A stretch of 64,000 bases of DNA from Pseudonocardia petroleophila (GCF_014235185.1 NZ_CP060131.1:3169501-3233500); one strand, 5' to 3'; positions 35,410-44,638 are shown, counted from the stretch's first letter. Notes: generated by a model not told the origin, from the sequence alone. Translations and numbers: made by a program.

Positions 35410-36843
35410 ATGGACACCGCGGTGCGCATCGCCCACGACCACGGCCTGCCCGGCCACCTGGTCGACTTCGTGGCCGCCCTGCGCCGGCACGGCGTGGCCG
35501 TCGGGCCGGGGGAGACGGTCGACGCCGCGCGCGTGCTCGGCGCGCTGGACCTGATGCACCGCGAGCACCTGCGCGAGGGACTCGCGGCGGCGCTGCTGCG
35601 CCGCTCCGGGCAGCGCCAGGTGTTCGACACCCTCTTCGAGCTGTACTTCCCGGCCGCGCTCGGTGCCGGCAGCGGCGAGGTCGAGGTGCCGCGCGTCGAC
35701 GACGCCGAGGACGGCCCCGTCGACGTCGACGCGCTGCGCGACATCCTGGCCGACCTGCTGCGCGACGGCGACACCGACGCGCTCGCGGAGCTGGCCCGCG
35801 CCGTCGTCGACGCGCTGGGCAACTCCGGAGCGCAGGGCAACGGGATCCGCGGGGCGGGCGGGCAGCCAAGCTGGTCGGCCTACCAGGCGCTGCGGATGCT
35901 CTCCCCGGAGACGCTGCTGGCCCGGATCATGGACGAGCTGCGGGCCGGCGGCGGCGAGGAGGGCGGCTTCGCCGACGAGGTGCTGCGCCGCGAGATCCGC
36001 GACCGGATCGCCGCGTTCCGGCAGATGATCACCGACGAGGTGCGCCGCCGGACGGCGGAGACGCGCGGCCGCGAGCAGGTGGCGAAGACGGCGGTGCCCA
36101 AGCAGACCGAGCAGGTCGAGTTCCTCTCCGCCCACGCGGAGCAGCTCACGGCGCTGCGCCGCACCGTGCACCCGCTCGCGCGGCGGCTCGCGAGCCGGCT
36201 CGCCGTGCGCCGCAAGCACGCGAAGCGCGGCACCCTGGACATGCGCCGCACGCTGCGCCGCTCGATGTCCACCGGCGGGGTCCCGATGCGCCCGGCGTAC
36301 CGGACGCGCCGCCCCGGCCGCCCCGAGCTGGTGATCCTGTGCGACGTCTCCGGCTCCGTCGCCGGGTTCAGCCACTTCACGCTGCTGCTGGTGCAGGCCC
36401 TGCGCGAGCAGTTCTCCAAGGTGCGCGTGTTCGCCTTCGTCGAGCGCGCCGACGAGGTGACGCACCTGTTCGAGCCCGGGGCCGAGCTGTCCGGGGTCAT
36501 GCAGCGGGTGCTGCGGGAGGCCGAGCTCGTCGCGTTCGACGGCCACAGCGACTACGGCAGCTCCTTCGGCGGCTTCGCCGAGCACTGGGGGGAGGCGATC
36601 ACGTCGAAGACGTCGCTGCTGGTCCTCGGCGACGGCCGCACCAACTACCGCGACCCCAACCTCACGGTGCTCCGGCGGCTGGTCGGCGCGGCCCGGCACG
36701 CGCACTGGCTCAACCCCGAGCCGCGGCGGCAGTGGGGCAGCGGCGACTCCGCCGCCCTGCGCTACGCCGACGTCCTCCCCATGCACGAGTGCCGCACGGC
36801 CGCCCAGCTGGCCGATGTGGTGGAGGCCCTGCTCCCGATCTGA
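35410..36843 (+). CDS. VWA domain-containing CoxE-like protein
   Basis: A 477-residue protein. The N-terminal half is helical and the C-terminal half is a von Willebrand A domain with the MIDAS motif DVSGSVAGFS near residue 315 and LVLGDGRTNYRDPN near 405. CoxE-like proteins pair with MoxR ATPases in maturation of carbon monoxide dehydrogenase-type or other complexes; the probable partner is at 27687, here separated by unrelated genes. GTG 35407 is an alternative start adding one residue. Confidence 0.92.
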   Translation: MDTAVRIAHDHGLPGHLVDFVAALRRHGVAVGPGETVDAARVLGALDLMHREHLREGLAAALLRRSGQRQVFDTLFELYFPAALGAGSGEVEVPRVDDAEDGPVDVDALRDILADLLRDGDTDALAELARAVVDALGNSGAQGNGIRGAGGQPSWSAYQALRMLSPETLLARIMDELRAGGGEEGGFADEVLRREIRDRIAAFRQMITDEVRRRTAETRGREQVAKTAVPKQTEQVEFLSAHAEQLTALRRTVHPLARRLASRLAVRRKHAKRGTLDMRRTLRRSMSTGGVPMRPAYRTRRPGRPELVILCDVSGSVAGFSHFTLLLVQALREQFSKVRVFAFVERADEVTHLFEPGAELSGVMQRVLREAELVAFDGHSDYGSSFGGFAEHWGEAITSKTSLLVLGDGRTNYRDPNLTVLRRLVGAARHAHWLNPEPRRQWGSGDSAALRYADVLPMHECRTAAQLADVVEALLPI

Positions 36844-36889
36844 CCGGAGGATTTGACGACCGTGATCGCGGTCGGCAGGGTCGCCCCGC

Positions 36890-38326
36890 ATGGGGACCCG
36901 CGCGAAGCTCATCGCCGCCGTCGCACTCGTCGGGCTCGCGGCCTCGGTGGTGGCGATCGTGGCCTCCGCCCCGGACTGCGACGACGCCGCGCCCGCCGAC
37001 GCCGCGGCGCTGGTCGACTGCGTCACCGTGGACGACGTCCGGGCCCACCAGCGCGCCCTGCAGGACATCGCCGACGCGAACGGCGGCAACCGCGCGTCGG
37101 GGACGCCGGGGTACGACGCCTCGGTCGCCTACGTCGCCGAGCAGGCCCGCGCGGCCGGGCTGACGGTCACGACGCGGGACTTCGAGTTCCCGTTCTTCCA
37201 GGTCGAGAGCGAGTCGCTGGCGCGAGGCGGGCAGGACTACGTCGCGGGCACCGACTTCGCGACGATGGCGTTCTCCGGCAGCGGCGACGTCAGCGGCACC
37301 GCGGTGCCCGTCGACCTGCAGATCCCGCCGGCCGGGTCGTCCACCAGCGGCTGCGAGCCCGCCGACTTCGACGACTTCCCCCCGGGCGCGATCGCGCTCC
37401 TGCAGCGCGGCACCTGCCCGTTCGGGGTCAAGGCGGCCAACGCGGCCGACGCGGGGGCGCGCGGTGCGGTGATCGTCAACTCCGGGGAGACGCCGGAGAA
37501 CTCCGCGGTGCTGCAGGGCACCCTCGGCGGGCCGGTCGCGATCCCCGTCGTCGGGGCGACCTCCGCGCTGGCCGACGAGCTGGCCGAGGCCCGCGTCACG
37601 CTCGCGACCGTCACGGTGAACGAGACCCGCTCGTCCACCAACGTCCTCGCCGAGACCACCGGCGGCACGGGGGACCGCGTGCTGATGGTCGGCGCCCACC
37701 TCGACTCGGTGCCCGAGGGGCCCGGCATCAACGACAACGGCAGCGGCAGCGCCGCGATCCTCGCCGTCGCGCAGCGGATGGCGGCCGCGTCGACCGAGCG
37801 CACCGTGCGGTTCGCCTGGTGGGGATCGGAGGAGCTGGGCCTGCTCGGCGCCACCGACTACGTCGCGACGCTGCCCGGCCCCGAGGCCGAGCGGATCGAC
37901 GCCTACCTCAACTTCGACATGGTCGGCTCGCCCAACGCCGTCCGCTTCGTCTACGACGGCGACGACTCCGACGCCGAGGGCGCCCCCGCCGGCCCCGACG
38001 GCTCGGCGGGGATCGAGGACGTGTTCGAGGCCTTCTACGACGGGCGCGGGCTCGCCCACGAGGGCACCGACTTCGACGGCCGCTCCGACTACGGGCCGTT
38101 CATCGAGGCCGGCATCCCGGCGGGCGGGCTGTTCACCGGGGCGGAGGACGTGAAGACGCCGGAGCAGGCGGCCGCCTACGGCGGGGAGGCCGGGGCGGCG
38201 TACGACCCCTGCTACCACGCGGCGTGCGACACCTACGACAACGTCGACGTCGACGTGCTCGACCAGAACACCGACGCGATCGCCGACGCCGTCTTCCGCC
38301 TGGCCACGGCCCCGCCCGGCACCTGA
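36890..38326 (+). CDS. Secreted M28 family aminopeptidase with PA domain
   Basis: A 478-residue exported zinc peptidase. A signal peptide ([22 protein letters not shown], residues about 5-27) precedes the body. A PA domain occupies about 120-235 ([17 protein letters not shown]). The two-zinc ligands of M28 are visible: His in VGAHLDSV, Asp in INDNGSG, Glu pair in SEELGL, Asp in NFDMVGS and His in CYHAACD. Expected to remove N-terminal amino acids from peptides outside the cell. ATG 36890 follows 46 bp after the VWA gene. Confidence 0.95.
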   Translation: MGTRAKLIAAVALVGLAASVVAIVASAPDCDDAAPADAAALVDCVTVDDVRAHQRALQDIADANGGNRASGTPGYDASVAYVAEQARAAGLTVTTRDFEFPFFQVESESLARGGQDYVAGTDFATMAFSGSGDVSGTAVPVDLQIPPAGSSTSGCEPADFDDFPPGAIALLQRGTCPFGVKAANAADAGARGAVIVNSGETPENSAVLQGTLGGPVAIPVVGATSALADELAEARVTLATVTVNETRSSTNVLAETTGGTGDRVLMVGAHLDSVPEGPGINDNGSGSAAILAVAQRMAAASTERTVRFAWWGSEELGLLGATDYVATLPGPEAERIDAYLNFDMVGSPNAVRFVYDGDDSDAEGAPAGPDGSAGIEDVFEAFYDGRGLAHEGTDFDGRSDYGPFIEAGIPAGGLFTGAEDVKTPEQAAAYGGEAGAAYDPCYHAACDTYDNVDVDVLDQNTDAIADAVFRLATAPPGT

Positions 38327-38414
38327 CCGGTCCGACGCCGCCCCCGGTGCCCTCCGCGCCCGCACCGGATCCCGGTCATGGCGAGAGGTGCTCGAACTGA
38401 TGTTCGATGTCGGG

Positions 38415-38420
38415 TACCGT
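38415..38420 (+). promoter_or_regulatory. -10 of the AlkB gene (leaderless)
   Basis: TACCGT ends 7 bp before GTG 38428. Confidence 0.55.
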
Positions 38421-38427
38421 CGCAGGC

Positions 38428-39051
38428 GTGGACCTCGCCTGGCAGCCCTCGCTCCTCGACGGACCCGCGATCGAGGTCGACGCCGGGTTCCCCGCGCTGC
38501 GCCGCCGCGAGCTGGGCGACGGCGCCTGGGTCGACCACGCACCCGCCTGGCTGCACGGCGCCGACGCCCTGTTCGCCGATCTCCTGGCCACCACGCCGTG
38601 GGGTGCGCAGCGCCAGGTCCGGATGTACGACCGCGTGCTCCCCGAGCCGCGGCTGACGCACCGCTGGGAGTCCGGCGAGGCCCCGGACCCGTTGCGCGCG
38701 ATGGCGGCGCGGCTGGGGGAGCGCTACGGCGTCGCGTTCACGCAGGTCGGCGTCAACCTCTACCGCGACGGGGCCGACAGCGTCGCCTGGCACGGCGACC
38801 GGGTGGCGCGCGAGCTGCCGTCGTCGACCGTCGCGCTCGTGTCGCTGGGCGCGGTGCGCCCGTTCCGGCTGCGCCCGTCCCCGCTGGGCCGTCCCCACGG
38901 CGGCGGGGCGTCGGTCGGGTTCCTCCCCGGCCCGGGCGACCTGCTGGTCATGGGCGGGTCGTGCCAGCGCACCTGGCAGCACGCCGTGCCGAAGTGCGCG
39001 GTCGCGGGCCCGCGGATCAGCATCCAGTTCCGCCACGCCCACCAGCGCTGA
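38428..39051 (+). CDS. AlkB-like alpha-ketoglutarate-dependent dioxygenase
   Basis: A 207-residue Fe(II)/2-oxoglutarate oxygenase of the AlkB family, which reverses alkyl damage in DNA or RNA. The iron ligands are the HGD of WHGDRV (about 117) and the His of WQHAVPK (about 182), and the 2-oxoglutarate Arg is in [18 protein letters not shown], just before the HxD, is also typical. GTG 38428 is chosen over ATG 38407 from the leaderless -10 and homology. Confidence 0.93.
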   Translation: MDLAWQPSLLDGPAIEVDAGFPALRRRELGDGAWVDHAPAWLHGADALFADLLATTPWGAQRQVRMYDRVLPEPRLTHRWESGEAPDPLRAMAARLGERYGVAFTQVGVNLYRDGADSVAWHGDRVARELPSSTVALVSLGAVRPFRLRPSPLGRPHGGGASVGFLPGPGDLLVMGGSCQRTWQHAVPKCAVAGPRISIQFRHAHQR

Positions 39052-39052
39052 T

Positions 39053-39058
39053 TACCCT
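39053..39058 (+). promoter_or_regulatory. -10 of nadD (leaderless)
   Basis: TACCCT begins 1 bp after the AlkB stop and ends 7 bp before GTG 39066. Confidence 0.5.
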
Positions 39059-39065
39059 TCGGCGG

Positions 39066-39662
39066 GTGCAGCGGAAGATCGGTGTGATGGGTGGGACGTT
39101 CGACCCGATCCACCACGGCCACCTCGTGGCCGCCAGCGAGGTCGCCGACCGCTTCGGCCTGGACGAGGTCGTCTTCGTCCCCACCGGGCAGCCGTGGCAG
39201 AAGGGCGCTCGGCCGGTCAGCGCCGCCGAGGAGCGCTACCTGATGACGGTGGTCGCCACCGCGTCGAACCCGCGGTTCACCGTGAGCCGCGTCGACATCG
39301 ACCGCGGCGGGCCGACCTACACCAAGGACACGCTCACCGACCTGCGGGCCGCGATGCCCGACGCGTCGCTGTACTTCATCACCGGCGCCGACGCGCTCGG
39401 GGCGATCCTGTCCTGGCGCGACGTCGAGGACCTGTTCGCCCTCGCGCACTTCGTCGGCGTCACCCGGCCCGGCTACGAGCTGGAGGACGACCACCTGCCC
39501 GACGGCGCCGTCACCCTCGTCGAGGTGCCCGCAATGGCCATCTCGTCCACCGACTGCCGGCGCCGGGTCGCGGAGGGGCACCCTGTCTGGTACCTGGTAC
39601 CGGACGGCGTGGTGCAGTACATCGCGAAGCGGGGGCTCTACCGGGAGGGGGATCCGGCGTGA
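39066..39662 (+). CDS. nadD: Nicotinate-nucleotide adenylyltransferase
   Basis: Makes nicotinate adenine dinucleotide from NaMN and ATP in NAD synthesis; 198 residues. It has [12 protein letters not shown] at 9-20, including the HxGH active-site motif, and [11 protein letters not shown] near 160, the C-terminal ATP-binding SSTxxR. The GTG start is set by homology and the leaderless -10. It begins the backbone block that continues to lepA; the next gene starts within its stop (GTGA). Confidence 0.97.
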   Translation: MQRKIGVMGGTFDPIHHGHLVAASEVADRFGLDEVVFVPTGQPWQKGARPVSAAEERYLMTVVATASNPRFTVSRVDIDRGGPTYTKDTLTDLRAAMPDASLYFITGADALGAILSWRDVEDLFALAHFVGVTRPGYELEDDHLPDGAVTLVEVPAMAISSTDCRRRVAEGHPVWYLVPDGVVQYIAKRGLYREGDPA

Positions 39663-40468
39663 CGAAGCCGATCATCGGCACGGCGGCCGGGCTGGCCAAG
39701 CTGGCGGCCGAGGCGGGGCGCGACGCGCTCGGCGCCGTCACCGAGGCACGGGGGAAGCGGTTCCCGCTCGTCGTCGTGACGGGGGCGGCCGGCTCGGGCA
39801 AGACCGTGCTGGCCCAGCACCTGCAGCGGTCGCGGCTGCGCAGCTACACGCCGTCGGCGGCGCGGTCGGAGCAGGAGGAGCACATCGACCAGCCGCTGTG
39901 GCGCGGCCGCGGCGTGCGGTTCCGGGTCGTGCCCGGGCACGGCGAGGGCGGCGTCCGGTATGCCTCGCTGGCCCGGCTGCTGCACACCGAGCCCGTCGTC
40001 GGCGTCGTGCACGTCGTCGCCAACGGGTTCCGCAGCCGGCGCGACGACGGCGCCGAGCCGGCCACCGCGGCGCTGTCGCTCGACGACCTGCTCGCCCAGC
40101 AGCGCCTGCAGGAGCAGGCGGAGCTGGAGGAGACGCTGACCCACCTCAAGATGGCGATCTCGGCCCACCGCAGGCCGCGCTGGCTGGTGCTGGCGCTGGC
40201 CAAGAGCGACCTCTACGCGGCCGACCTGCCCGATCTGCGGGAGACGCACGGGCCCGGCGGCTCGTCGTCGACGGCGCAGAGCATCGACGCGCTGCGCTCG
40301 TTCGTCGGCACCGGGGGCCTGCGCTGGGAGGCGCTGCCCGTCGCGACCTGGCTGGAGGACTACCGCTGGCACGACGAGGTGCGCCCCACCGGCATCGACG
40401 TCGCGCAGCGCGACGAGCTGCTCCGGGTGTTCCGCGAGCGCATCTCCGCGCTCGTCGGCCACGTCTGA
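39659..40468 (+). CDS. P-loop NTPase, putative GTPase, inserted between nadD and rsfS
   Basis: A 269-residue protein I cannot place in a named family. The Walker A/G1 motif GAAGSGKT is at residues 42-49. A PGHGE near 87 could be the G3-like switch and LAKSD near 177 the G4-like base motif, so I lean to a GTPase. The middle has an Arg-rich stretch and an acidic QEQAELEE helix. It starts inside the nadD stop (GTGA), so it is co-translated with nadD, and rsfS follows 95 bp later with its own leader. In related genomes nadD and rsfS are adjacent, so this gene is an insertion. Confidence 0.75.
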   Translation: MTKPIIGTAAGLAKLAAEAGRDALGAVTEARGKRFPLVVVTGAAGSGKTVLAQHLQRSRLRSYTPSAARSEQEEHIDQPLWRGRGVRFRVVPGHGEGGVRYASLARLLHTEPVVGVVHVVANGFRSRRDDGAEPATAALSLDDLLAQQRLQEQAELEETLTHLKMAISAHRRPRWLVLALAKSDLYAADLPDLRETHGPGGSSSTAQSIDALRSFVGTGGLRWEALPVATWLEDYRWHDEVRPTGIDVAQRDELLRVFRERISALVGHV

Positions 40469-40531
40469 CGGGTGGGACGGCGCCCGGCGTCCGGGCTCGT
40501 CGGCCCCGCCTGGGACACTGGGGTCCTAGGC

Positions 40532-40547
40532 CGGGTGGATCCACCCG
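40532..40547. promoter_or_regulatory. Perfect 16-bp palindrome in the rsfS leader
   Basis: CGGGTGGATCCACCCG lies 17 bp before the rsfS start, just upstream of its GGAG-containing ribosome binding site. It could fold in RNA as a hairpin (terminator of the gene before or translational control) or act as an operator. Confidence 0.5.
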
Positions 40548-40563
40548 CAGGAGAGGGGACCGG

Positions 40564-40950
40564 GTGACCGCCACCGACCAGGCGCTCGACATGGCACGCG
40601 TGGCCGTCGGGGCCGCAGCCGACAAGCTGGCCCAGGACATCGTCGTGCTCGACGTGTCCGAGCAGCTCGTGATCACCGACTGCTTCGTGATCGCCTCGGC
40701 GCCCAACGAGCGGCAGGTGCAGGCGATTGTCGACGAGGTCGAGGAGAAGCTGCGGCTGCACGGCGCCAAGCCGACGCGCCGCGAGGGCACGCGCGAGGGC
40801 CGCTGGGTGCTGCTCGACTTCGTCGACGTCGTCGTGCACGTCCAGCACACCGAGGAGCGCGGCTTCTACGGCCTCGACCGGCTGTGGAAGGACTGTCCGC
40901 GGATCGACTTCCCCGAAGCGGCCGCCCCCACCGGCGCCGGAGCGGAGTGA
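40564..40950 (+). CDS. rsfS: Ribosomal silencing factor RsfS
   Basis: Binds L14 and blocks subunit joining in slow growth; 128 residues. LDVSEQLVITDCFVIASAPNERQVQAIVDEV (two overlapping segments) and WVLLDFVDVVVHV, then ERGFYGLDRLW, are the family signature. The strong GGAGAGGGG ribosome binding site sits just upstream of GTG 40564. The final residues are a low-complexity tail. The next gene starts inside its stop (GTGA). Confidence 0.96.
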   Translation: MTATDQALDMARVAVGAAADKLAQDIVVLDVSEQLVITDCFVIASAPNERQVQAIVDEVEEKLRLHGAKPTRREGTREGRWVLLDFVDVVVHVQHTEERGFYGLDRLWKDCPRIDFPEAAAPTGAGAE

Positions 40951-41573
40951 CGCTCCGTCAGCTCGTGCTCCTGCGGCACGGGCAGACCGACCACAACGCC
41001 ACCGGCCGGATGCAGGGTCACCACGACTCCCACCTCACGCCGGAGGGCTTCGCGCAGGCCGAGGTGGTCGCGCCCGAGGTCGCCCGGCTCAAGCCCGCGC
41101 GGCTGATCAGCTCCGACCTGCGCCGGGCCGCCGACACGGCCGGGGTGGTGGCCGCCGCGTGCGGCCTGTCCGTCGAGATCGACCCGCGGCTGCGCGAGAC
41201 GCACCTGGGCGACTGGCAGGGCCGCACCGTCGAGGAGATCGAGGCGCAGTGGCCCGGCGCGATCGCCACCTGGCGCCAGGACCCGTCGTGGGCGCCGCCC
41301 GGGGGCGAGTCGCGGATCGAGGTCGTGCGCCGCACCACCCCCGTCGTCGACGAGCTGGACGACTCGATGGCCGACGGCCCCGAGTCGTCGACGGCGGTGC
41401 TGGTCGCGCACGGCGGCATGATCGCCGGACTGGTCTGCGGGCTGCTGGCCATGCCGATCGAGTCCTGGCCCGCGATCGGCGGCATCGGCAACTGCCGGTG
41501 GGCCGCCCTCGCGCGCCGCGCCGACCACCCGCGCTGGCGGCTCGTCGGCTACAACGTGGGCACCGAGGGGTGA
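40947..41573 (+). CDS. gpgP: Histidine phosphatase, probable glucosyl-3-phosphoglycerate phosphatase
   Basis: A 208-residue phosphoglycerate-mutase-fold phosphatase with LLRHGQTDHN (His9-region), an acid residue in ETHLGDW, and the second His in LVAHGGMI. From memory the mycobacterial gene in this position next to octT is GpgP, which dephosphorylates glucosyl-3-phosphoglycerate in methylglucose lipopolysaccharide synthesis. Sequence alone supports only the phosphatase fold; position supports GpgP. It is coupled to rsfS and octT by GTGA overlaps. Confidence 0.82.
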   Translation: MTLRQLVLLRHGQTDHNATGRMQGHHDSHLTPEGFAQAEVVAPEVARLKPARLISSDLRRAADTAGVVAAACGLSVEIDPRLRETHLGDWQGRTVEEIEAQWPGAIATWRQDPSWAPPGGESRIEVVRRTTPVVDELDDSMADGPESSTAVLVAHGGMIAGLVCGLLAMPIESWPAIGGIGNCRWAALARRADHPRWRLVGYNVGTEG

Positions 41574-42298
41574 GCCCTCGGCTGCTGGTGTTCGGCGACT
41601 CGCTGAGCTTCCACGGCCCGGACCGCGCCGAACCCGCCGACGAGCCCCGCCTGTGGCCCAACCTCGCCGCGACGGAGCTGGGCGGGCACGCCGACCTCGT
41701 CGCCGGCATCGGCTGGACGGCCCGGCACGCCTGGCACGCGCTGACGACCGATCCGCGCGTGTGGGCGCTGCTGCCGCGCGTCGACGCGCTGGTGCTCGCG
41801 ATCGGCGGGATGGACACGCTCCCGTCGCCGCTGCCGACGGCGCTGCGCGAGCTCATCCCCGTGCTGCGCCCGGAGGCGCTGCGCCGCCGGGTCCGCTCCG
41901 GCTACCTGCGCGCCCAGCCGCGGCTCGCGCGCGCGTTCGCGCGGACGCTGCCCGGCGGCGGGCCGGTCGCCCTGCCGCCGCACCTCACCGTCGCCCACCT
42001 GGAGCGCTGCCGGCGGGCGGTGCTGGCGATCCGGCCGGGCATCCCCGTGATCGCGACCGTGCCGCCGGTCCACCGCGCCGCCGTCTACGGCCCGGTGCAC
42101 CCGGGCCGGCCCGCCGCCGAGCGGGCGGTGCGCGCGTGGGCGGGACCGGCCGGGGTGGCGCTGATCGACCTGCGGGCGGTCGTCGGCGACCACGTCCTCG
42201 GCGGGCACGGCAACCCCGACGGCATGCACTGGGGCTGGGACGGCCACGCCGCGGTCGGTCGGGCCTGCGCGGAGACCGTGCGCGCGCTCTTGCCCTAG
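41570..42298 (+). CDS. octT: SGNH hydrolase, probable diglucosylglycerate octanoyltransferase
   Basis: A 242-residue SGNH/GDSL protein: block I FGDSLSFHG (residues 7-15), block III-like IGGMDT near 80 in place of GxND, and the DxxH block V in PDGMHWGWDGHAAVG near 225. In mycobacteria the gene between gpgP and degV encodes OctT, which octanoylates diglucosylglycerate, the primer of methylglucose lipopolysaccharide. I infer the same role by position. Coupled to gpgP (GTGA). Its TAG stop also forms the -10 of degV. Confidence 0.8.
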   Translation: MSPRLLVFGDSLSFHGPDRAEPADEPRLWPNLAATELGGHADLVAGIGWTARHAWHALTTDPRVWALLPRVDALVLAIGGMDTLPSPLPTALRELIPVLRPEALRRRVRSGYLRAQPRLARAFARTLPGGGPVALPPHLTVAHLERCRRAVLAIRPGIPVIATVPPVHRAAVYGPVHPGRPAAERAVRAWAGPAGVALIDLRAVVGDHVLGGHGNPDGMHWGWDGHAAVGRACAETVRALLP

Positions 42299-42301
42299 TG
42301 T
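42296..42301 (+). promoter_or_regulatory. -10 of degV sharing the octT stop codon
   Basis: TAGTGT, whose TAG is the octT stop, ends 6 bp before GTG 42308. Confidence 0.55.
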
Positions 42302-42307
42302 CCTGTC

Positions 42308-43174
42308 GTGTCCGTTTCCGTGGTGACCGACTCCACCGCCTACCTGCCGCCCGGGGTCGCGGCGGCGCGCGGGGTGCGGGTGGTGCCCCTGGAGGTGCGG
42401 CTCGGTGCGCGCACCGGGCGCGAGGGCGTCGACATCGACACCGCGACGCTGTCGGCCGCGCTCGCCGACCACCGCGTCGACGTGCAGACCTCCCGGCCCA
42501 CCCCGGCCCAGTTCGCCGCCTGCTACCGCGAGGCCCTCGACGCGGGCGCGCGGTCGGTGGTGTCGGTGCACCTGTCGCGGGAGCTGTCCGGGACCTGGGA
42601 GGCGGCCCGGATGGCGGCCGAGGAGGTCGGCCCGGACCGGGTGCGGGTCGTCGACTCGCGGGCGGCCGCGATGGGGCTCGGGTACGCCGTGCTGGCCGCC
42701 GTCGACGCCGCGGAGGCGGGCCGGTCCGGGGCCGAGGTCGAGGCGGCCGCGGCCGACGTCGCCGCGCGCTGCCGGGTGTTCTTCTCCGTCGACACGCTCG
42801 ACCGCCTGCGCCGCGGCGGCCGCATCGGCGCCGCCGCCGCGTTCCTGGGCACGGCGCTCGCGGTCAAGCCGCTGCTGCACGTCGTGCAGGGGCGGATCGT
42901 GCCGCTGGAGAAGGTGCGGACGACCGCCCGCGCGGCCCAGCGGCTCGTCGACCTCGCGGTGCGCGCGGCGGGCGACGGCCCCGTCGACCTCGCGGTGCAC
43001 CACCTCGGCGCCGCCGCCCGCGCGGAGGAGGTGGCGGCCCGGCTGCGCGAGCGGGTGCCGGCCGTCGCCCGGCTGCTGGTGTCGGAGGTCGGGGCGGTGA
43101 TCGGCGCGCACGTCGGGCTCGGGCTGCTCGGTGTGGTCGTGGTGCCGCAGGACCCGCCCCGCGGCGGTCCCTGA
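42308..43174 (+). CDS. DegV family protein (fatty-acid binding)
   Basis: A 288-residue DegV protein, which binds fatty acids and feeds bacterial fatty-acid kinases. VVTDSTAYLPP at the N-terminus, TSRPTPAQFAACYREAL near 65, and the ligand loop segments VSVHLSRELSGTWEAARMA near 90 and VDTLDRLRRGGRIG near 165 are typical. GTG 42308 is the start by the leaderless -10. Confidence 0.95.
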   Translation: MSVSVVTDSTAYLPPGVAAARGVRVVPLEVRLGARTGREGVDIDTATLSAALADHRVDVQTSRPTPAQFAACYREALDAGARSVVSVHLSRELSGTWEAARMAAEEVGPDRVRVVDSRAAAMGLGYAVLAAVDAAEAGRSGAEVEAAAADVAARCRVFFSVDTLDRLRRGGRIGAAAAFLGTALAVKPLLHVVQGRIVPLEKVRTTARAAQRLVDLAVRAAGDGPVDLAVHHLGAAARAEEVAARLRERVPAVARLLVSEVGAVIGAHVGLGLLGVVVVPQDPPRGGP

Positions 43175-43539
43175 CGCCCCGCGCCCGGCGGTGTCCCCCA
43201 CCGGCCGGCGCGCCGGGCCCCGTCGCACGAGCCCGTGTGATCGGCCGGAGGGTGGGCGACGGCGGCGTCGGACCGGGTTCGCGGCCCCGATCCTGCGTCG
43301 CGTGAGCGGAACCGGGTCGCTGTTCCGGGGCCGACGGGGAGCAACACGGTTCCGTTCGGCTGTGGGCGGGCGGGCCGGGCGCTCGCACCGGCTGCAGGCC
43401 CGCGCGCCGAGCCACCACGCCTCCCCGCGGAGATCCCCGCCGGCCGGTTCCACGCCGCGGCGGATCCGCCCCGGCGGGCACACGCCGGGGCCTCCATCGT
43501 GGCGGCGCGGGGCGACAGCGGGCGGCGTCCGTGGGCAGG

Positions 43540-43568
43540 TTGTCCACATCGCGGGTCGGCCGTCCACA
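43540..43568 (+). promoter_or_regulatory. Two DnaA-box-like sequences upstream of comEA
   Basis: TTGTCCACA (43540-43548) is the preferred actinobacterial DnaA box as I recall it, and CCGTCCACA (43560-43568) is a near match on the same strand 20 bp on. They lie 40-70 bp upstream of the comEA -10. Confidence 0.45.
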
Positions 43569-43606
43569 GCGGAGCGACTCGTCGGTCCGACGGGCCCGAG
43601 CGGTCC

Positions 43607-43612
43607 TAGCGT
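43607..43612 (+). promoter_or_regulatory. -10 of comEA (leaderless)
   Basis: TAGCGT ends 6 bp before GTG 43619. Confidence 0.5.
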
Positions 43613-43618
43613 CGGGGC

Positions 43619-44638
43619 GTGGCCAGACGCGAACCCTCCGGTGGCCGGCTGGCCTCGGCGCTCGGGCCGCCGGTCCGGCCCGAGCGCATGCCGCCGGACG
43701 GCACGTGGCCGCCGGTCCTGCGCGAGCCGACCTCGCGCGGGCTGGACCCACCGACGGTGCCGTTGCCGCTCGCGGGCCGGTACCCGCCGTCCGGTGCGCT
43801 CGGCGCGGGTCGGCCACCAGGCGGCCGCGCGGGTGCCGTCGACCTCCCGGCCCCCGACGACGTCCCGTCCACCGGCCAGCGGGACGACCCGTGGACCGGG
43901 CCGGACGGCGCCGGGGCGGCTCCGTCCGGCCGGTCGGGTGTGCGCTCGCGGATCCTGTCGGCGCTGGTCCCGGCCGCGTGGCGCGGGGCCCGGGTCGATC
44001 CCGGCCGCCCGGGGGCGAAGGCGCTGGCGCTGGTCGCCGCCCTGGCCGCGGTGGTCGCGGCGGTGGGAGTGTGGACGGACCGGCCGCGCACCGAACCGGT
44101 CGCCGCGCTCCCGGCCGTCGTGGTCACCGACGCCCCGGACTCCCCGGGCACCGCGAGCGCTCCGGCCGGCGCGGCACCGGCGGAACCGGCCGGGCCGCTG
44201 GTGCTCAGCGTCTCGGGGAAGGTCGCGCGGCCCGGCCTGATCGAGCTGCCCGACGGCTCCCGCGTCGCCGACGCCCTGGAGGCCGCGGGCGGCGCCCTGC
44301 CCGGCACCGACCTGTCCTCGCTCAACCTGGCCCGCCGCGTCGTCGACGGGGAGCAGATCGCGGTCGGGGTGCCTCCCGCCGCGGACGCCGCACCCGTGTC
44401 GGGCGGCACCGCAGGCCCGGCCGCGGGGGAGGGCGCGGCCACCGGCGGTCCGGTCGACCTCAACACCGCCACGGAGTCCCAGCTCGACTCCCTGCCCGGC
44501 GTCGGGCCGGTCACCGCGCAGCGGATCCTGGAGTGGCGCGAGCGCAACGGGCGGTTCACCCGCGTCGAGCAGCTGCGCGAGATCGAGGGGATCGGCGAGC
44601 GGCGCTTCGCCCAGCTCCGCGAGCTGGTGGTCGTGTGA
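43619..44638 (+). CDS. comEA: ComEA family DNA-binding protein
   Basis: Membrane-anchored DNA receptor for uptake; 339 residues. A disordered cytoplasmic lead of about 135 residues precedes one transmembrane helix (ALALVAALAAVVAAVGVW, about 138-158), an SLBB domain (VLSVSGKVARPGLIELPDG, about 195-250), and a C-terminal helix-hairpin-helix pair with VDLNTATESQLDSLPGVGP and IEGIGERRF. The GTG start has a leaderless -10. comEC overlaps its stop (GTGA), a standard comE operon. Confidence 0.95.
   Translation: MARREPSGGRLASALGPPVRPERMPPDGTWPPVLREPTSRGLDPPTVPLPLAGRYPPSGALGAGRPPGGRAGAVDLPAPDDVPSTGQRDDPWTGPDGAGAAPSGRSGVRSRILSALVPAAWRGARVDPGRPGAKALALVAALAAVVAAVGVWTDRPRTEPVAALPAVVVTDAPDSPGTASAPAGAAPAEPAGPLVLSVSGKVARPGLIELPDGSRVADALEAAGGALPGTDLSSLNLARRVVDGEQIAVGVPPAADAAPVSGGTAGPAAGEGAATGGPVDLNTATESQLDSLPGVGPVTAQRILEWRERNGRFTRVEQLREIEGIGERRFAQLRELVVV

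Larger units (their letters stand above)
43175..43618. other. 444-bp non-coding gap between degV and comEA
   Basis: No convincing gene; open frames on both strands here are GC-driven. It holds inverted 8-mers CGGAACCG (43307-43314) and CGGTTCCG (43347-43354), a third GTTCCG at 43322-43327, two DnaA-box-like 9-mers (43540-43548, 43560-43568), and the comEA -10 at 43607. The other half, nearest degV, shows nothing I can name. Confidence 0.6.

Noticed and set aside
43540..43568. Replication origin
   Set aside because: Only two DnaA-like boxes, no AT-rich unwinding region and no dnaA, dnaN or parAB nearby.
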